Assembly: GCA_012295275.1 (NCBI GenBank)
Contig: CM022670.1
Location: forward strand, 16,614,198-16,676,197
Length of the DNA: 62,000 bases
From: Chrysomallon squamiferum
Taxonomy: Eukaryota > Mollusca > Gastropoda > Neomphalida > Peltospiridae
Direction of reading: 5' to 3'
Part shown: one piece after another, positions 1-12,288 of the stretch
Layout of the letters: each line of letters starts with the position of its first letter
Numbering within the stretch: position 1 is the stretch's first letter
Notes under the pieces: generated by a model
Told to the model about the DNA's origin: nothing
Database searches by the model: none
Seen by the model: only the letters and a program-made list of their open reading frames with translations
Program-made: the position numbers and the translations under genes

Positions 1-185
1 TTAACTTTAATCCACTCATCTTTTAGTTTCATTATAATTATCATCATTTTCATTATAATCATCGTCATTACCATAAGATACTTACTAGATGAGTATTATT
101 GTCATGTTCATCATTATCATCCTAAGATTAATATATATATTATGATGGAATCTGTCGCGTTATCAAACCTGTCATGATTGTTTTA

Positions 186-835
186 CTGTTGAAAAATCGA
201 TTATTACACACTCCACAGCTGTAAAATTTGTGAGATGTATAAATTAAAAATAAATACCGTTACACACTTCACAACTGTATAAATTGTGAGATGCATAAAT
301 TATAAAAAAATACTGTTTCACATTTCACAGCTGTTATATGTGAGATAAATAAATTAAATTTAAATACCGTTACACACTTCATAGCTGTATAATTTGTGAG
401 ATGTATAATTTACAAACAAATACCGTTCCACATTTCATAGCTGTATAATTTGTTGAATGCATAAATTAAATTTAAATATCGTTACACATTTCACAGCTGT
501 ATAATTTGTGAGATATATAACTAAAAATAAATACCGTTACACACTTCACAGCTGTATAATTTGTGAGATCTATAAATTTAAAAATCGTTAAACATTTCAC
601 AGCTGTATAATTTGTGAGATGTGTAAATTAAAAAAAAAAACATTAAAAATTTCACAGCTGTCTAAATTGTGAGATAAATAAATTAAATTTAAATATGGTT
701 ATACATTTCACAGCTGTATAATTTGTGAGATGTGTAAATTAAAAATAAATATCGTTATACATTTTACTGCTTTATGTGTATCGTTTTTGAAATTTGTGGA
801 TTAAAAATGAATATTATTACACGTGTCACAAACTG
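186..835. repeat. 56-bp minisatellite, about 11 copies
   Basis: About eleven head-to-tail units, spaced mostly 54-56 bases apart (one gap of 51). Each carries a core reading roughly CACAGCTGTATAATTTGTG, followed by a GATGTATAAATTAAA-like AT stretch and an ATACCGTTACACA-like segment. Cores start near 214, 270, 326, 380, 436, 492, 547, 598, 653 and 709, with a decayed unit near 765. Most copies keep the palindromic hexamer CAGCTG, an E-box. Copies differ by point changes and small indels, so the array is old or slowly homogenised. Confidence 0.9.
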
Positions 836-2860
836 TGTAACAAGTGAAATTGGTAAAAATAAATATTGATTTATTAACCGACTGAGAAGTTCGTAACAAT
901 CTGTTTAATGTGAAACTGATTTCTTTGCGATTACGTAATGTGCTGTTTGCATGATTGGATTAATTAAACCGGTCTCAAAACCAAAATAGAAAGTATTAGG
1001 CCAGATAACTGTTTATTTCTTTTTTTTTTTTCTCTCTTTTTTCCATTTAAATTATTGTTATGTTTTTCTCGAACGGTATTTAAGGTAAAATAATTAAATG
1101 AAGTTCTGAATTTATAAAAAATTAGCAACAATTTAAAGAAACGAAAAAAACTGAAAGGAAAGAAAAAAGTTATTATCAGTTTTTAATTATCAGATTATTA
1201 CACTGATTATGAGTTTTATGCCAGAAGTATAATTATATCAAGTGAATGTGGGTTTTTTTTTTTTTAAATTTATTTATCAATTTATTGTCTGGTGTATATT
1301 CATGATTCTTCAACATTTGCATATGAAAACAGTACAGTGATTCACTGACTCTGTATTGAGACTGGCGGCTAAAATATATGCTATTGCTCTCTTAAGCATG
1401 ATGGTTTTAATTTTAATATTCAGACATAAACGAACTGCTTATCACTTGTTTTTGAATTTCGCCAGGAACACTACATTAACATAATTACACCGGCAATTCT
1501 TCAGATCGGTGTATATTACCTTCTGTATTGCTAACATTTGTACTACGTGATGTCCAAACACTGTGTCACTAGAGATAATCAAAACCATTTCTTCTGCATC
1601 AACGTCTGACTCAGTGTTTTGACGCTTGGTAGATTACAAAGATAATTATAACTCGAACTAGCAAGTAAATATAACTCTACTATAAGCTTGTAGCCTTAGT
1701 CGTGTCGAAGCGAAGAAAAAGTTGGGACAGGTTTGTGACAGAAGCGATTCTTCACTGTCACAGAGTAATTCCATACACAAACACAAGATTTCCTCTGTGT
1801 GTCATTTTCTCTATTTCCAACCATTAAAAAAAAAATGTCTAAACAGAGATCAGACACAAATAAGCAGATTTACAAAACGCTTTAAAGCACATCCCGGCCA
1901 TGTACATCAATTTGTACTCCGTAATGAATACAATATATACTTATTTTACATTCTGGCCATTACATTGCAGTTTGCTAATGTCAAAATGAAGACTGGATTA
2001 AATTTCAAGCAGGTTAAACAATGAAGATAACCACATTTATCTTGTTGTGATGAGAACTGGTAACGATCAAAATGAATTAAATATTTTCTTAATGCAGTTA
2101 ATGCGTAATTTTATATTAACCGATGTACTTGTTACAGATTTAAGTTTCAACTACAAAACGATTATAGATTTAAATTTACTATGCAGTATTTATAAAGATA
2201 TTTATTCAATAACAGTTTTCCATGCAATCGTCTGAATTATAGTTTGTTCTGTGTTATTGTCGAAATGTTACAACTGTTTTTAACTTTATTTTAATTTATG
2301 AATAATTTTAACAACACACGCACATTAAAATTTAATCTATATCTATATATATATATATTAAATTTTAACATCGGGATCACATAAATTCCAGACGTTACAA
2401 TTTTAAAATATGCCCAAGAACTGAATTCGGTTTATACACATACACACACATATATATATGATCTGAAGATGTAGCTTGTGTCTCGCTGTTTACAGACATG
2501 ACGCGTGAAATACAGCATTCTGGTTTTAGAGACGAAATAACCTTTGATATAAAAACAACGTCTGTCTCAAGTGAAATATATTAAATGGGCATGTTAAAGT
2601 GGAGAAACCACAGTGCTTATTTTGAGATACAAACGCGCACTTGAAAGTTCTTGCATATTTACGTTTAGAAGATACAACTGGGAGAACTTGCTACGAAGAC
2701 TGGAGTAATGCCTCTAAGACAGACAGGAATGTACACGAAATATTATATCTCTTAATAAACTGTTTGCTCTCACACAAGGGATGTCTGTTTTATTGGTGCA
2801 AATCCTGGACGTTACATGTTTTGTTCTGTTTTATATATTATAAAATACAGCTTTCCAGAT
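836..2860. other. AT-rich gene-free stretch
   Basis: No gene seen. It holds poly(T) and poly(A) runs, a short (TA)n near 2340-2360 and unremarkable single-copy sequence. Open frames of 60-100 codons here have no recognisable domain and no paired splice sites. Confidence 0.6.
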
Positions 2861-2864
2861 CAGG

Positions 2865-3092
2865 AAAAAAAAAAAAAAAAAAAAAGAGAAGAAAAACAAA
2901 AAGAAAAAAAAGATATTTTATTTTAAAATGATGATGCTGTCTGGTTTTCCTATCTGTTTTATTTATTTATTTTTTTAATTATTATTTTTTAATTATTATT
3001 GTTATTATTATTATTATTATTTTTTATCGTCATCATCATTATTATTTTATTATCATCATTATATTATTATTATTATTATTATTATTATTAGT
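2865..3092. repeat. Poly(A) tract and (ATT)n microsatellite
   Basis: An A-rich run at about 2866-2910 is followed by imperfect ATT/ATC triplets from about 2965 to 3090. The 96-residue lysine-rich frame across the A tract is a product of the repeat. Confidence 0.85.
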
Positions 3093-3095
3093 TTG

Positions 3096-3738
3096 TTATA
3101 GCTTTTTTTTGTGTGAACTGCTGAAATTTACTTCATTACAAATATTTAAAGCATTCTGTAGTTTCATATAACAAAAATACATATATTAATTATTCGTAAA
3201 GAACAGAGAACTGCTATAGTTCTTCCTACTTCCTTCTTGTTCGACTGACTTCCTTGTGGCGACTCGCCACCTTCTCTTCCCAGTTTTGATAACACTCTTC
3301 ATCCCAGACATCTTATAGTGACGATAAGAAGTCCGATCATCATGTGATCAAGCTGTTGTGACCACTGACAAGAAATGTTATTTCCCAAGTGCTTTAACAA
3401 GTGATATTGGGTGTTATAATTTTGTCTGGTAGAGTGTTGTGAGATTTTTATGCCCGTGAGAAACTTGCCTGAACGAGATGGGTCGTAAACGTAACTTTAC
3501 ATTATTCACGATTAGCACAGACGTTACCTTAACGCACCAAACCCGTAGCAGCCCAGTCTCGCGTTATTTCTCGCGCCTTGGAGGCGCACGTGATCAGAAA
3601 CGTGAACGGATTAAGTCTATGCTAAACCTGTCTGTCATTTCAAAATTACTTTGTTTTAGTTCGAACACAGATTGTATGCTCGTTGTTGTTAAAATAATGT
3701 GTTAATGTCGGCACCATATCATTTAGTTATTAATCTAA
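3096..3738. other. Single-copy, CpG-richer segment
   Basis: Less AT-rich than its surroundings, especially 3440-3620, where several CpGs and a CACGTG E-box (about 3585-3590) occur. An ATG-started frame of 75 codons (3478-3705) begins MGRKRN and looks partly protein-like in its first 48 residues. I recognise no domain and see no clear splice donor, so I do not call it a gene. It could be a promoter, a first exon or a conserved non-coding element. Confidence 0.3.
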
Positions 3739-4340
3739 TTATACTGTGTTACTGTTGCTATTTTCTATTGTTGAAATTTGACGTCTCGTAATTTCTGCTG
3801 CAACTTCGGCTCCTTCTGTAAAGCTGCTGTTACCACCGTCATTGGTATGTCTGCTATTTTTACCATCACTGCTGCTTCTACTACTGTTTCCATAACTACT
3901 AGAATTTGTTCTATTATTACAATTACTACTACAAGAACCATCTATACTATCTACTACTACGTCGTTTACTGTTACTGCTATTAGTACATTTAGTACTAGT
4001 ACGGCTACTGCTATTAGTTCTATTAGTACTGCTACTGCTACTACTACTGCTACCTCTACTGCTATTAGTACTATAAGTGCTTCTACTGCAACTACTACTG
4101 CTACGACCACTACCACTCCTAAAACACTACTATTACCTCTACTACAACTTACCATTACAAAAATTAATATTAGCACTACATTAGTGTTTCTAGAACCGCT
4201 GCTACTGTTGCTAATATACTACTTCTGCTACTTTATTACTACTACTTCTCCTTCAATAACAACTACTATCTATACCCATACGACAACAACATCAGCAACT
4301 ACTACTGCTGCTATTACCATCACCACATTTCTGAAATTAC
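3739..4340. repeat. Degenerate (ACT)n trinucleotide array
   Basis: About 600 bases dominated by ACT/GCT/ATT triplets on the plus strand. The long valine/serine or threonine-rich frames on both strands come from the triplet periodicity and are not genes. Confidence 0.85.
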
Positions 4341-5569
4341 GATGAACTGCTGGTTACCATCTCTGCCATCCCTAAAATGATTATCATTAAAAACATATTT
4401 AAAAAAAATACTAACACTTTTTATTATTTAGACCTCTCTTTTAACTAATTACTGTTTTCAGATGACATTTAGATTTCAGTAAAAGCACTGCATCAACATT
4501 TTAATAATAATAATAATATATACAAAAAGTTGCTCGCACCAAGGAAGTGCAAACTTGCGATAAAGAACAACAGATACACCGTTAATAAGAACAAAGTTGA
4601 CAGAAATTGTGACTTTCTGCCCACATAACAAAATGACTGCTGATATTTAAACGCATCCGTTTTTATGAAACATACAGAATTAACCCTTAAGGCTTATACC
4701 GTCTGCACTTTGAAACTCAAAAAAAAAAAAAAAAAAAAAAAAAAACCCTCTAAATAATTCTACTCCTACACGCAAGTATTATTATCCGGGTAAATTAATT
4801 TTGATAGTCTATATAGCTGGTGAGTTTTACTATTTGTTTTTGTTGTTAACAAAACAGTGTTATACTATAAGCAATTATTATGTTGCGCTATCAAGGACAT
4901 CAAAGCAGTATCGACGTTTCTTAACGAGGCTTTCCAAATTTTATAATCAGTCAAGCCAAAGGCAGAGAAGTAAGTGGAAGTTTGATGCGTAGGAGGAATC
5001 ATTGTAGTGAAAATAATTACATGGAGACAGTGGGAGGATGCAACTGCAATATTTACACGAATCTCTTCTAATTGCTTTATTTCATTTCACAGAACACAGC
5101 CGTTTATTCTTACACTTCCAAACGGTCTTTTGATTCTCCGTTTATTTATTGTCTTTTCTGTTATATTTAATCATTCGGCAGGAATAATATTAAAATGGTA
5201 GTTATAAAAATGCAGCATCAAAACATTATTTTGTAATGTAATTAATGAAAAATGAAAATCTCAACAGGCATAAGATTGTAGTACAAAGTCAGTTCCCTTC
5301 GAAAGAATCTCTGAAATAACAATATAATTAATATAAATAAATAAATTAAAAAACCCGACAAATGTGCTTATAATATAATCCTGTAGAAAGAAGATCTCTA
5401 TGTCGCATTTGTTCTCTGACAGTCTGGAGTGTCAAAGCGTTGTAAACAGTAATCTTTATAAATTAATTATTTCCTCTTTATAAAGTTCATGTTTGTAAAA
5501 TATGTCATAATTCTGGACAAGGATTAAATGAAGCACTTTTTGACCACGCTATGCAGAGAAGCACGCACG
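4341..5569. other. AT-rich gene-free stretch
   Basis: No gene seen. Contains a poly(A) run at about 4720-4745 and small AT microsatellites. Confidence 0.6.
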
Positions 5570-5582
5570 CCCGCACGCACAC

Positions 5583-5641
<59 letters not shown>
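5570..5641. repeat. (CA)n microsatellite
   Basis: A CACGC-type start becomes a pure CA dinucleotide run of about 27 units. Confidence 0.95.
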
Positions 5642-5644
<3 letters not shown>

Positions 5645-5929
5645 ACTGAGTTGAAACCAGCATCCAAACCCATGATTTTACATTGTATAATTTCTTTACT
5701 TGTGAAAAAACATCTCAACTTGAACGCAGTAAAGTACTGAAGAATAAAAAATACATTTATTTCCATACGTGTCCTGTCAAGTATTCGACAAAAGCACACT
5801 GTTTCTACGACATTCAAAAAGCTTTATTTTATTACATTCCAAGATAATACTACCAACGCACGCACTACGCACCTCGACACCAGGACATCGCCGAACATAA
5901 ACACCGCACTGTACCATTTTATTCTGTCA

Positions 5930-6583
5930 GCCATTGGGTGTCTTGTCAGTCAGCGAAGTAATTCTAAACCCCGTTGCGAGTGGACATCCATCGATGGAAT
6001 GACATTTGGGAAAGTAAACGAGCTCTTCAGGCCTCTGCCAGAATCATACATTATGGACCCATTTAGTCGATATTTCGGTGACCTTTACATTGCCAGCAGA
6101 GAGCACACACGTGTATTGGGCGGGCCGAGTGTGTTTGTACATTAGACAACGCATTAACGGAAAAGTGAAGAAAAAACAACAACAAAACAACAAAAAAACA
6201 AACCTACTGCCATAATTCAGAGACGAAGAATGTTAAAGTGAGATGAACGGTTTGGGCTGCTAGCTTTCACACTGGAAACTCTGCTTGTAGAGCAGAGCTG
6301 TAATTATTCAGCGAGCACTTGCCGTAATTATCGACAACTACAGATCAGACAAATCAATGCTGTGAAAGCGACACCATTTCCAATGGCCGTGTTAAAGCTG
6401 TGAGATAAAAATGGTGGGAAGGAGACCTGTGTGAAGCTGAATTCTGGTTGCATTATTTCCCAAACGCAAGGAAAACAACACTCCGCTCTGAAGACAGAAC
6501 TGGCATCTCTTGGACAAAATGGCCGCCTCCATCGGAGCCTTTAGTCTAATTCCAAGATAACCGCACTTAGTATAAAGATGGAG
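5930..6583 (+). promoter_or_regulatory. Candidate promoter and first exon
   Basis: A 650-base island with markedly higher GC than its flanks. It shows a GC-box-like GGGCGGG near 6120 and a YY1-like motif AAAATGGCCGCC near 6518. At its end ATGGAG is followed directly by a good splice donor (GAG|GTAAGA, junction after 6583). An ATG at 6578 would therefore start a phase-0 exon of two codons on the plus strand. No downstream partner is proven; the DIRAS acceptor at 31877 would also be in frame, which happens by chance one time in three. A 49-codon ATG frame at 5999 is not recognised. Confidence 0.25.
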
Positions 6584-6845
6584 GTAAGAATTAACTAAAT
6601 TTACTGTGTACTAATAAAAAAGTGTTATTTAAAAAAAAATTTAAATACCTTTTTCTTAGATATGATTGGTGAAATATTTAGTATGAAGTTTCAACGTTGT
6701 TTGTAATCAAAAACCACGACATTAGGTAACTGTTATATTTATCAAAGCGTAAATTATATCAGAGACCAAATATTATTTCCAATTTTTTTTTTTTTTATAT
6801 AAAAAAATATTATTCAAAATATAATTTAATATTTTCCTTAAAAAC

Positions 6846-6895
<50 letters not shown>

Positions 6896-7250
6896 ATTAT
6901 TAAAATTTATTTGTAAAATTCGAATGAGTTAGAACTGTATAAAATTTATATTTATTTGAAAAGATTCTCTGTAATACACATCTGTCCACACTTAGTTGAT
7001 AATCCAGTGTTAACACTAGGAAATTTACTATTCACTGGTGTGAAAGGCACCATGACTGAATCGATCTGTCCTCCTAGCAACCGTTGTCAGCGTCCTTGAC
7101 AACGATCCTGTACCCAGCATGTAACCTTTTTAAAAACTGGAAGTATTTTTTAAGCACTTCTGACAGGAGTTTGAAATGTGCGCAGATTGTGACAAATGAC
7201 TGAATCTGAAACTGCTTAAACCATGCTATACATTATGTATAGACTCTGTC
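6584..7250. other. Gene-free stretch with (ATT)n
   Basis: No gene seen. An ATT triplet run lies at about 6848-6900; the rest is AT-rich unique sequence. Confidence 0.6.
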
Positions 7251-7251
7251 A

Positions 7252-7432
<181 letters not shown>

Positions 7433-7496
7433 TTTAAAATATCACAATACTGTGACTCTTTTTCTTTCTCGATCTCTCTCTCGCCGAAAACCATGG

Positions 7497-7498
7497 TG

Positions 7499-7555
<57 letters not shown>

Positions 7556-7575
7556 TAATAATAATAATTATAACA
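7497..7575. repeat. (ATA)n microsatellite
   Basis: About 24 AAT/ATA triplets with one interruption near its end. Confidence 0.95.
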
Positions 7576-7964
7576 ATAATAACAGCAACAGCAAGAACCA
7601 ATATTTTTACCTATAAACAGTTTTGCTGCTGAGAATTTAATTTTATTTATATTTCATTACCCCAGTTAAAGGTAAAAACTCATTTTTAACTTTTTGTCCA
7701 TCAGTCCGCTCGTCCTGACGATTCGCTTGTTTGTCTGTTAAAAATATTCATCATTTTATCATCCGCTGTTTGCTCTGACCTGAAAGTAATAACGTCTAGC
7801 ACTCAGGAAGGATAAGTTAATGGATTCTGAGAAACAATAAAGTAGGCTAATGGTTATTTTCTAGGCCACCTGAGTCATTTTTCATTTGATGTGTGGGAGT
7901 TGTCACACTAATCAGTAACCTTTTTCAAATTAAAAACCCTCTAGCCGATCTACGGCCAGACTTG
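7576..7964. other. Gene-free stretch
   Basis: Unique AT-rich sequence between two microsatellites. I see nothing else in it. Confidence 0.6.
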
Positions 7965-7966
7965 AA

Positions 7967-8037
<71 letters not shown>

Positions 8038-8140
8038 AATATAATAAACTAATATGAAATAAAATAAAATAAAATAAATAAATAAATAAATAAATAAAAC
8101 AAAATAATAAACTGATAAATAAATAAAATATAATGAATTT
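7965..8140. repeat. (AAAT)n microsatellite
   Basis: About 18 pure AAAT units, then a stretch of AAAAT/AAAT variants. Confidence 0.95.
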
Positions 8141-8282
8141 CGGAAAGTGATGATTTTATTTAAAATCTACGAAATTTATTAATATTATACAAATATGTTA
8201 AATATACCTTCTGTATTCTGTGTTTTAGCAGAGTGATTTTGGATTATGTAGAACTTTAATGTATTAGAATGTGAGGAAAAAA

Positions 8283-8383
<101 letters not shown>

Positions 8384-8625
8384 GTAATTCCAGTTCTCTA
8401 GCAATTATAAATACTATTATTTATAATCGACTCCACTGACAGAATGATCATTGTCTATCACACACAATGCTTGTTCAAACCTTTGGCTCTATTCAAGTGT
8501 GTAATTTTCGGAGCAGAAATCAATACAATACCAAGCGATAAAAAATAACCTGATAAAAATTCGTGACAGTGTCTACAATATTGACTTAGACCAAGAAGCA
8601 ACTAATAAAGAGTAATGATAATACA

Positions 8626-8628
8626 TGC

Positions 8629-8671
<43 letters not shown>

Positions 8672-8792
8672 ACAGTATATGAGGAAAAATGTATCTGTGT
8701 ATGTTTTGTGTATATATGTGTGCATATAGGTGTCCGTGTGTGTGTATGTTTGTGTATGTGTGTGTATATGTTTGTGTATGTGTATGTGTAAA
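8626..8792. repeat. (GT)n and GT-rich degenerate tract
   Basis: A pure GT run at about 8635-8668, followed by a TATGTGTG-type degenerate tract. Confidence 0.9.
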
Positions 8793-9028
8793 TGATTTTT
8801 GCTGCATTGATTTGTTTATATAGATGGACAATTAAGTTATATGTAAGAATTCGTATTAGAAATATATAATCAGTTATTTCAACTCAAATATGGATCTGTT
8901 ATATATAAAATATAAATATATATTACTTACGTTTTTGTTTGAGAAGTTTTTCTCGTAACAGTTTAAAAATAAAAATTTCGTATGTTGATGTTATAGGCCT
9001 GTTACAAAAACTGTATATTCCTTTGTTC

Positions 9029-9049
9029 ACAAAATAAATAAATAAATAA

Positions 9050-9119
<70 letters not shown>

Positions 9120-9162
9120 TAATAAATAAATAAATAAAAAAATAAAAAAATAAATAAATCTA
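9029..9162. repeat. (AAAT)n / (ATA)n compound microsatellite
   Basis: AAAT units, then about 22 AAT triplets, then AAAT units again. Confidence 0.93.
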
Positions 9163-9217
9163 TACAATAAAAATTACGCAATAATAGTCACAACAATAAT
9201 TAATAACTCTCAACAAT

Positions 9218-9231
9218 AGTTAATATTTATT

Positions 9232-9297
<66 letters not shown>

Positions 9298-9351
9298 TAA
9301 AGAGAGAATTAATTGTTTGATAATTATAAATAAATATATCATTTATTCATT

Positions 9352-9402
<51 letters not shown>

Positions 9403-9418
9403 ATAATAAATATTAACT
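9218..9418. repeat. Fold-back cassette: GA tract, AT core, CT tract
   Basis: The 19-mer AGTTAATATTTATTATCGA (9218-9236) returns as its exact reverse complement at 9400-9418. Between them lie a GA tract (to about 9298), an AT-rich core (9312-9351) and a CT tract (about 9354-9397). The whole 201-base unit can pair into one long hairpin. The core is nearly identical to that of a second cassette at 22.2-22.4 kb, so this is a dispersed element and not a chance neighbourhood of two microsatellites. No coding capacity. It may be a palindromic MITE or fold-back element. Confidence 0.7.
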
Positions 9419-11282
9419 TTAACTATTTTTATTTCTGGTAAAGCACCAAACGTTATTAATAAATTTAAAATAAAATTAATTATTAACTTCTGTAAACGTA
9501 CTATTAAACAAACAAATGCTAATGAAATAAAATCTGTAGATCCGCACGTACGGATGTAATTGCAGGCAGACGGTTATTAATCCCGATGAGATGTCTTCAC
9601 GATTTTCAGAAATACGTTTCACACATTCGCGTGATTTAGAAAATCTTGGTGTAAAGGTTAATTTCACCACGAAGTCAGGGTCACTTACGCGAAATGTGAT
9701 GTGAAACGGCGGGGGTGTGCTGGTAATGAAGTATTATATTATATTATCTAGTATTTTATTCCACTGATATCGCTTCTTGGAATTAGAAAATGTATAATCT
9801 GTTATGTATTATATATATATAGTTAACAGTAATTAATTAATACCTTTTTGCTTACGTTTCTGGTCGTTTTGTGCAGTAGGATGAAATATAGAAATAAGAA
9901 AAATAACTGGTGGTTCTATTTAATCCCAGTAATCTGCACATAACTATAAGTTTGACTGCTAAACTGATGAAAAATAGTATTTTTATCAAGTCTAAGATGA
10001 CTGTTTGAAAACACTTTTCTTGTAATACTATATCGAATGTTATTAAAATTACCCATAAATTGTTTTCTAATAAAAATAAAAACAAATTATGATTCAAATA
10101 TCTACGAATTTTATATTTACTGTTACTGGCAAATTAACGAAAAATAGCATTGTTATAAAAACAGCGATATTTGTTTGAAATCACTTTTCTTATAATAATA
10201 TATGGAATGTTATTATAATTATTGATAAATTATTTTCTAACAGATTTTTTTTTTTTAATAATTCTCCTATCTGATGATTGTATATAAATTGTGTAGAAAG
10301 TAGTTCAGCAAGGCATCAAGTTTTGACGTAGACGAACCGAGACGAGCAGTCCAGTGCATGTTATTATTTCTGTTCACAGTTGAAACCATTACCCTAATTG
10401 TTATATAAATGCTGTGATATTTTGTAACAAGGCATTCACTTCATAAACACAGCTGGGATTCCTAATTGTTAGGTCGAAGTTCTGCAAGTGTATATTTGAA
10501 CTTTTACTTGCATGTGGTTTTCAGTTTCCTGTTGCAATCATTGTTATTGTCACCACTGTCGTTTTTAATCGCTTTTCCCCCATTATCTTTTCATCACGGA
10601 AGAAGAACCAGTTTAATAAAGAATCGGTTTGTAATTACTACCAATACAGATCAGAAAGTAAATGTTATTAAGAGGCCATTTCTAAGAAAATGTGTTTTTA
10701 ATTAAATTTCATCATCATTATCATCATTGTGAATCTGTAATACCCCGTTGTTATTTCCTCATCTTCCTGTCTTGCGCAGTCCTCGGCTACTCGTGTAGTT
10801 CATCATTCAAACGTCTCGCAGGTCTTTCTCTACGTGATTTCCCTTCGTCTGGTTTCCCAACGGTGACACGCGATGCCCATCGGTTGTTTTAAATTCTTCC
10901 GAGGAACAAAACTGAAACGGTTATTTCGACCTGCACTGCAGAAACGAATACGTGGTGACATTAGATAAAAGTGGAAACTGGTTTAAACGGCTGCTGAAGA
11001 GATTAATAAATAAAATGGTGTTATTAAATTTTGACAATCAAAGCTTCATATCCGTTTATTGGACTTTAAATATGGTGTCACCGCTGTGTCCAATTAGTTT
11101 GTCAAATGTCAGATTAACCGAGGGACAACTGTAAATGAAACGTAAAACAGCTTTTCTTGACAATATTGCTGAATAAGTCTTGTTATTCTCCACGTGTTAC
11201 TTGCTGTTTTAAAAATATCACAGACATAATTGGGGCGTAATTCCGGTTAATGACTTTCAATTCTATTTCAGTTAATGTAGGT
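9419..11282. other. AT-rich gene-free stretch
   Basis: No gene supported. Frames of 60-81 codons show no known domain. 10740-10890 is slightly GC-richer but gives no exon signal I trust. Confidence 0.55.
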
Positions 11283-11322
11283 TTTTTCTTTGATATATGT
11301 GTGTGTGCGTGTGTGTATGTGC

Positions 11323-11387
<65 letters not shown>

Positions 11388-11398
11388 TATATATATAT
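11283..11398. repeat. (TG)n-(TA)n-(CA)n palindromic microsatellite
   Basis: TG-rich repeats run into TA and then CA repeats, ending in TA again. TG and CA are complementary, so the array is an imperfect palindrome of roughly 100 bases that could extrude as a cruciform. Confidence 0.9.
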
Positions 11399-11504
11399 GA
11401 AGGAGAACAACTCATAATTAATCATATCTATTTTTCTTAGTTTCCTAATTGCTTACTTTAGTGTTGTTCTTCTGGTAAAGGCATACATTATCGTTCACGT
11501 AAAA

Positions 11505-11786
11505 AACAAAAAAAAAAAAAAAAAAAAACAACAACAAATAATAATAATAATAATAAATAAATAAATAAAAACAACAAGATATGTATAGATATTCGTACAC
11601 AAACATACGTACATACATATACACAGATATATACATACATGCAGACGCACATACATACAAACATTCATACATACATACTAACAAACAAACAAACAAACAT
11701 ACATAATACATACAAACAAACATACATACATACATGCATACATACACACATACATACATACATACATACATACATACAGACATACA
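11505..11786. repeat. Poly(A), (ATA)n and (ACAT)n compound repeat
   Basis: About 25 A's, short ATA/AAAT runs, then about 200 bases of imperfect ACAT tetranucleotides up to the tRNA-like segment. Cysteine/tyrosine/valine-rich frames over it are artefacts. Confidence 0.92.
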
Positions 11787-11862
11787 TAACGGTAACGTCG
11801 TCGCCTTCGGAGTGCAGGCGAATGGTTGCCACACGTTCGAGACTCATCAGCGGCATCTGACA
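11787..11862 (+). mobile_element. Relic tRNA-derived SINE head (putative)
   Basis: An A-box-like GGTAACGTCGTCG lies about 35 bases before a B-box-like GTTCGAGACTC, the spacing of an internal RNA polymerase III promoter. Between them TCGCCT pairs with AGGCGA as an anticodon-type stem. The acceptor and T stems pair poorly, so it is not a functional tRNA. It abuts an (ACAT)n tract on its 5' side. I cannot define its 3' end; the unique sequence to about 12015 could be its body. Confidence 0.45.
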
Positions 11863-12288
11863 TGGTTTGTGATGTCGTAATTGGATTTTGTCCTTCAGAG
11901 TATTGTCTATGTGCAGAGTCTAGTCACACGTACATAAGACAGAGAACATTCAAATCCTGTAATATATACATACAGATAAATGTGATAAAGATTATTGCAG
12001 TTTTTAAAATATCTTTTATTTGAAATCTTGAAAGCGTAGCAGTTCAGTTTCACATGTGTGGCGAAGCTGCTGATTTTGGATCACTTGAAATCTTACCACA
12101 GTTAAATCGGTGACATCCGATTTTGTCAGTATTGTTTATCAGTCGCAAAACTAGTTTTTGCGAGCTTCGCAGCTATTTCAGCTATATTGCTTTTGAAGTG
12201 TAAGGATTCCAAGTTCATCTATGTTTTATATTTTGTCAAATAATTATAAAAACGTGTTCCAGATCCGTCACAAAGCGAAAACTACAAC

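Noticed and set aside
1722-2235. Two small plus-strand frames as genes
   Set aside because: AT-rich, low-complexity translations with no domain; the first starts at a non-ATG codon.
11787-11862. Functional tRNA gene
   Set aside because: Box-like motifs are present but acceptor and T stems do not pair; better explained as a SINE relic.
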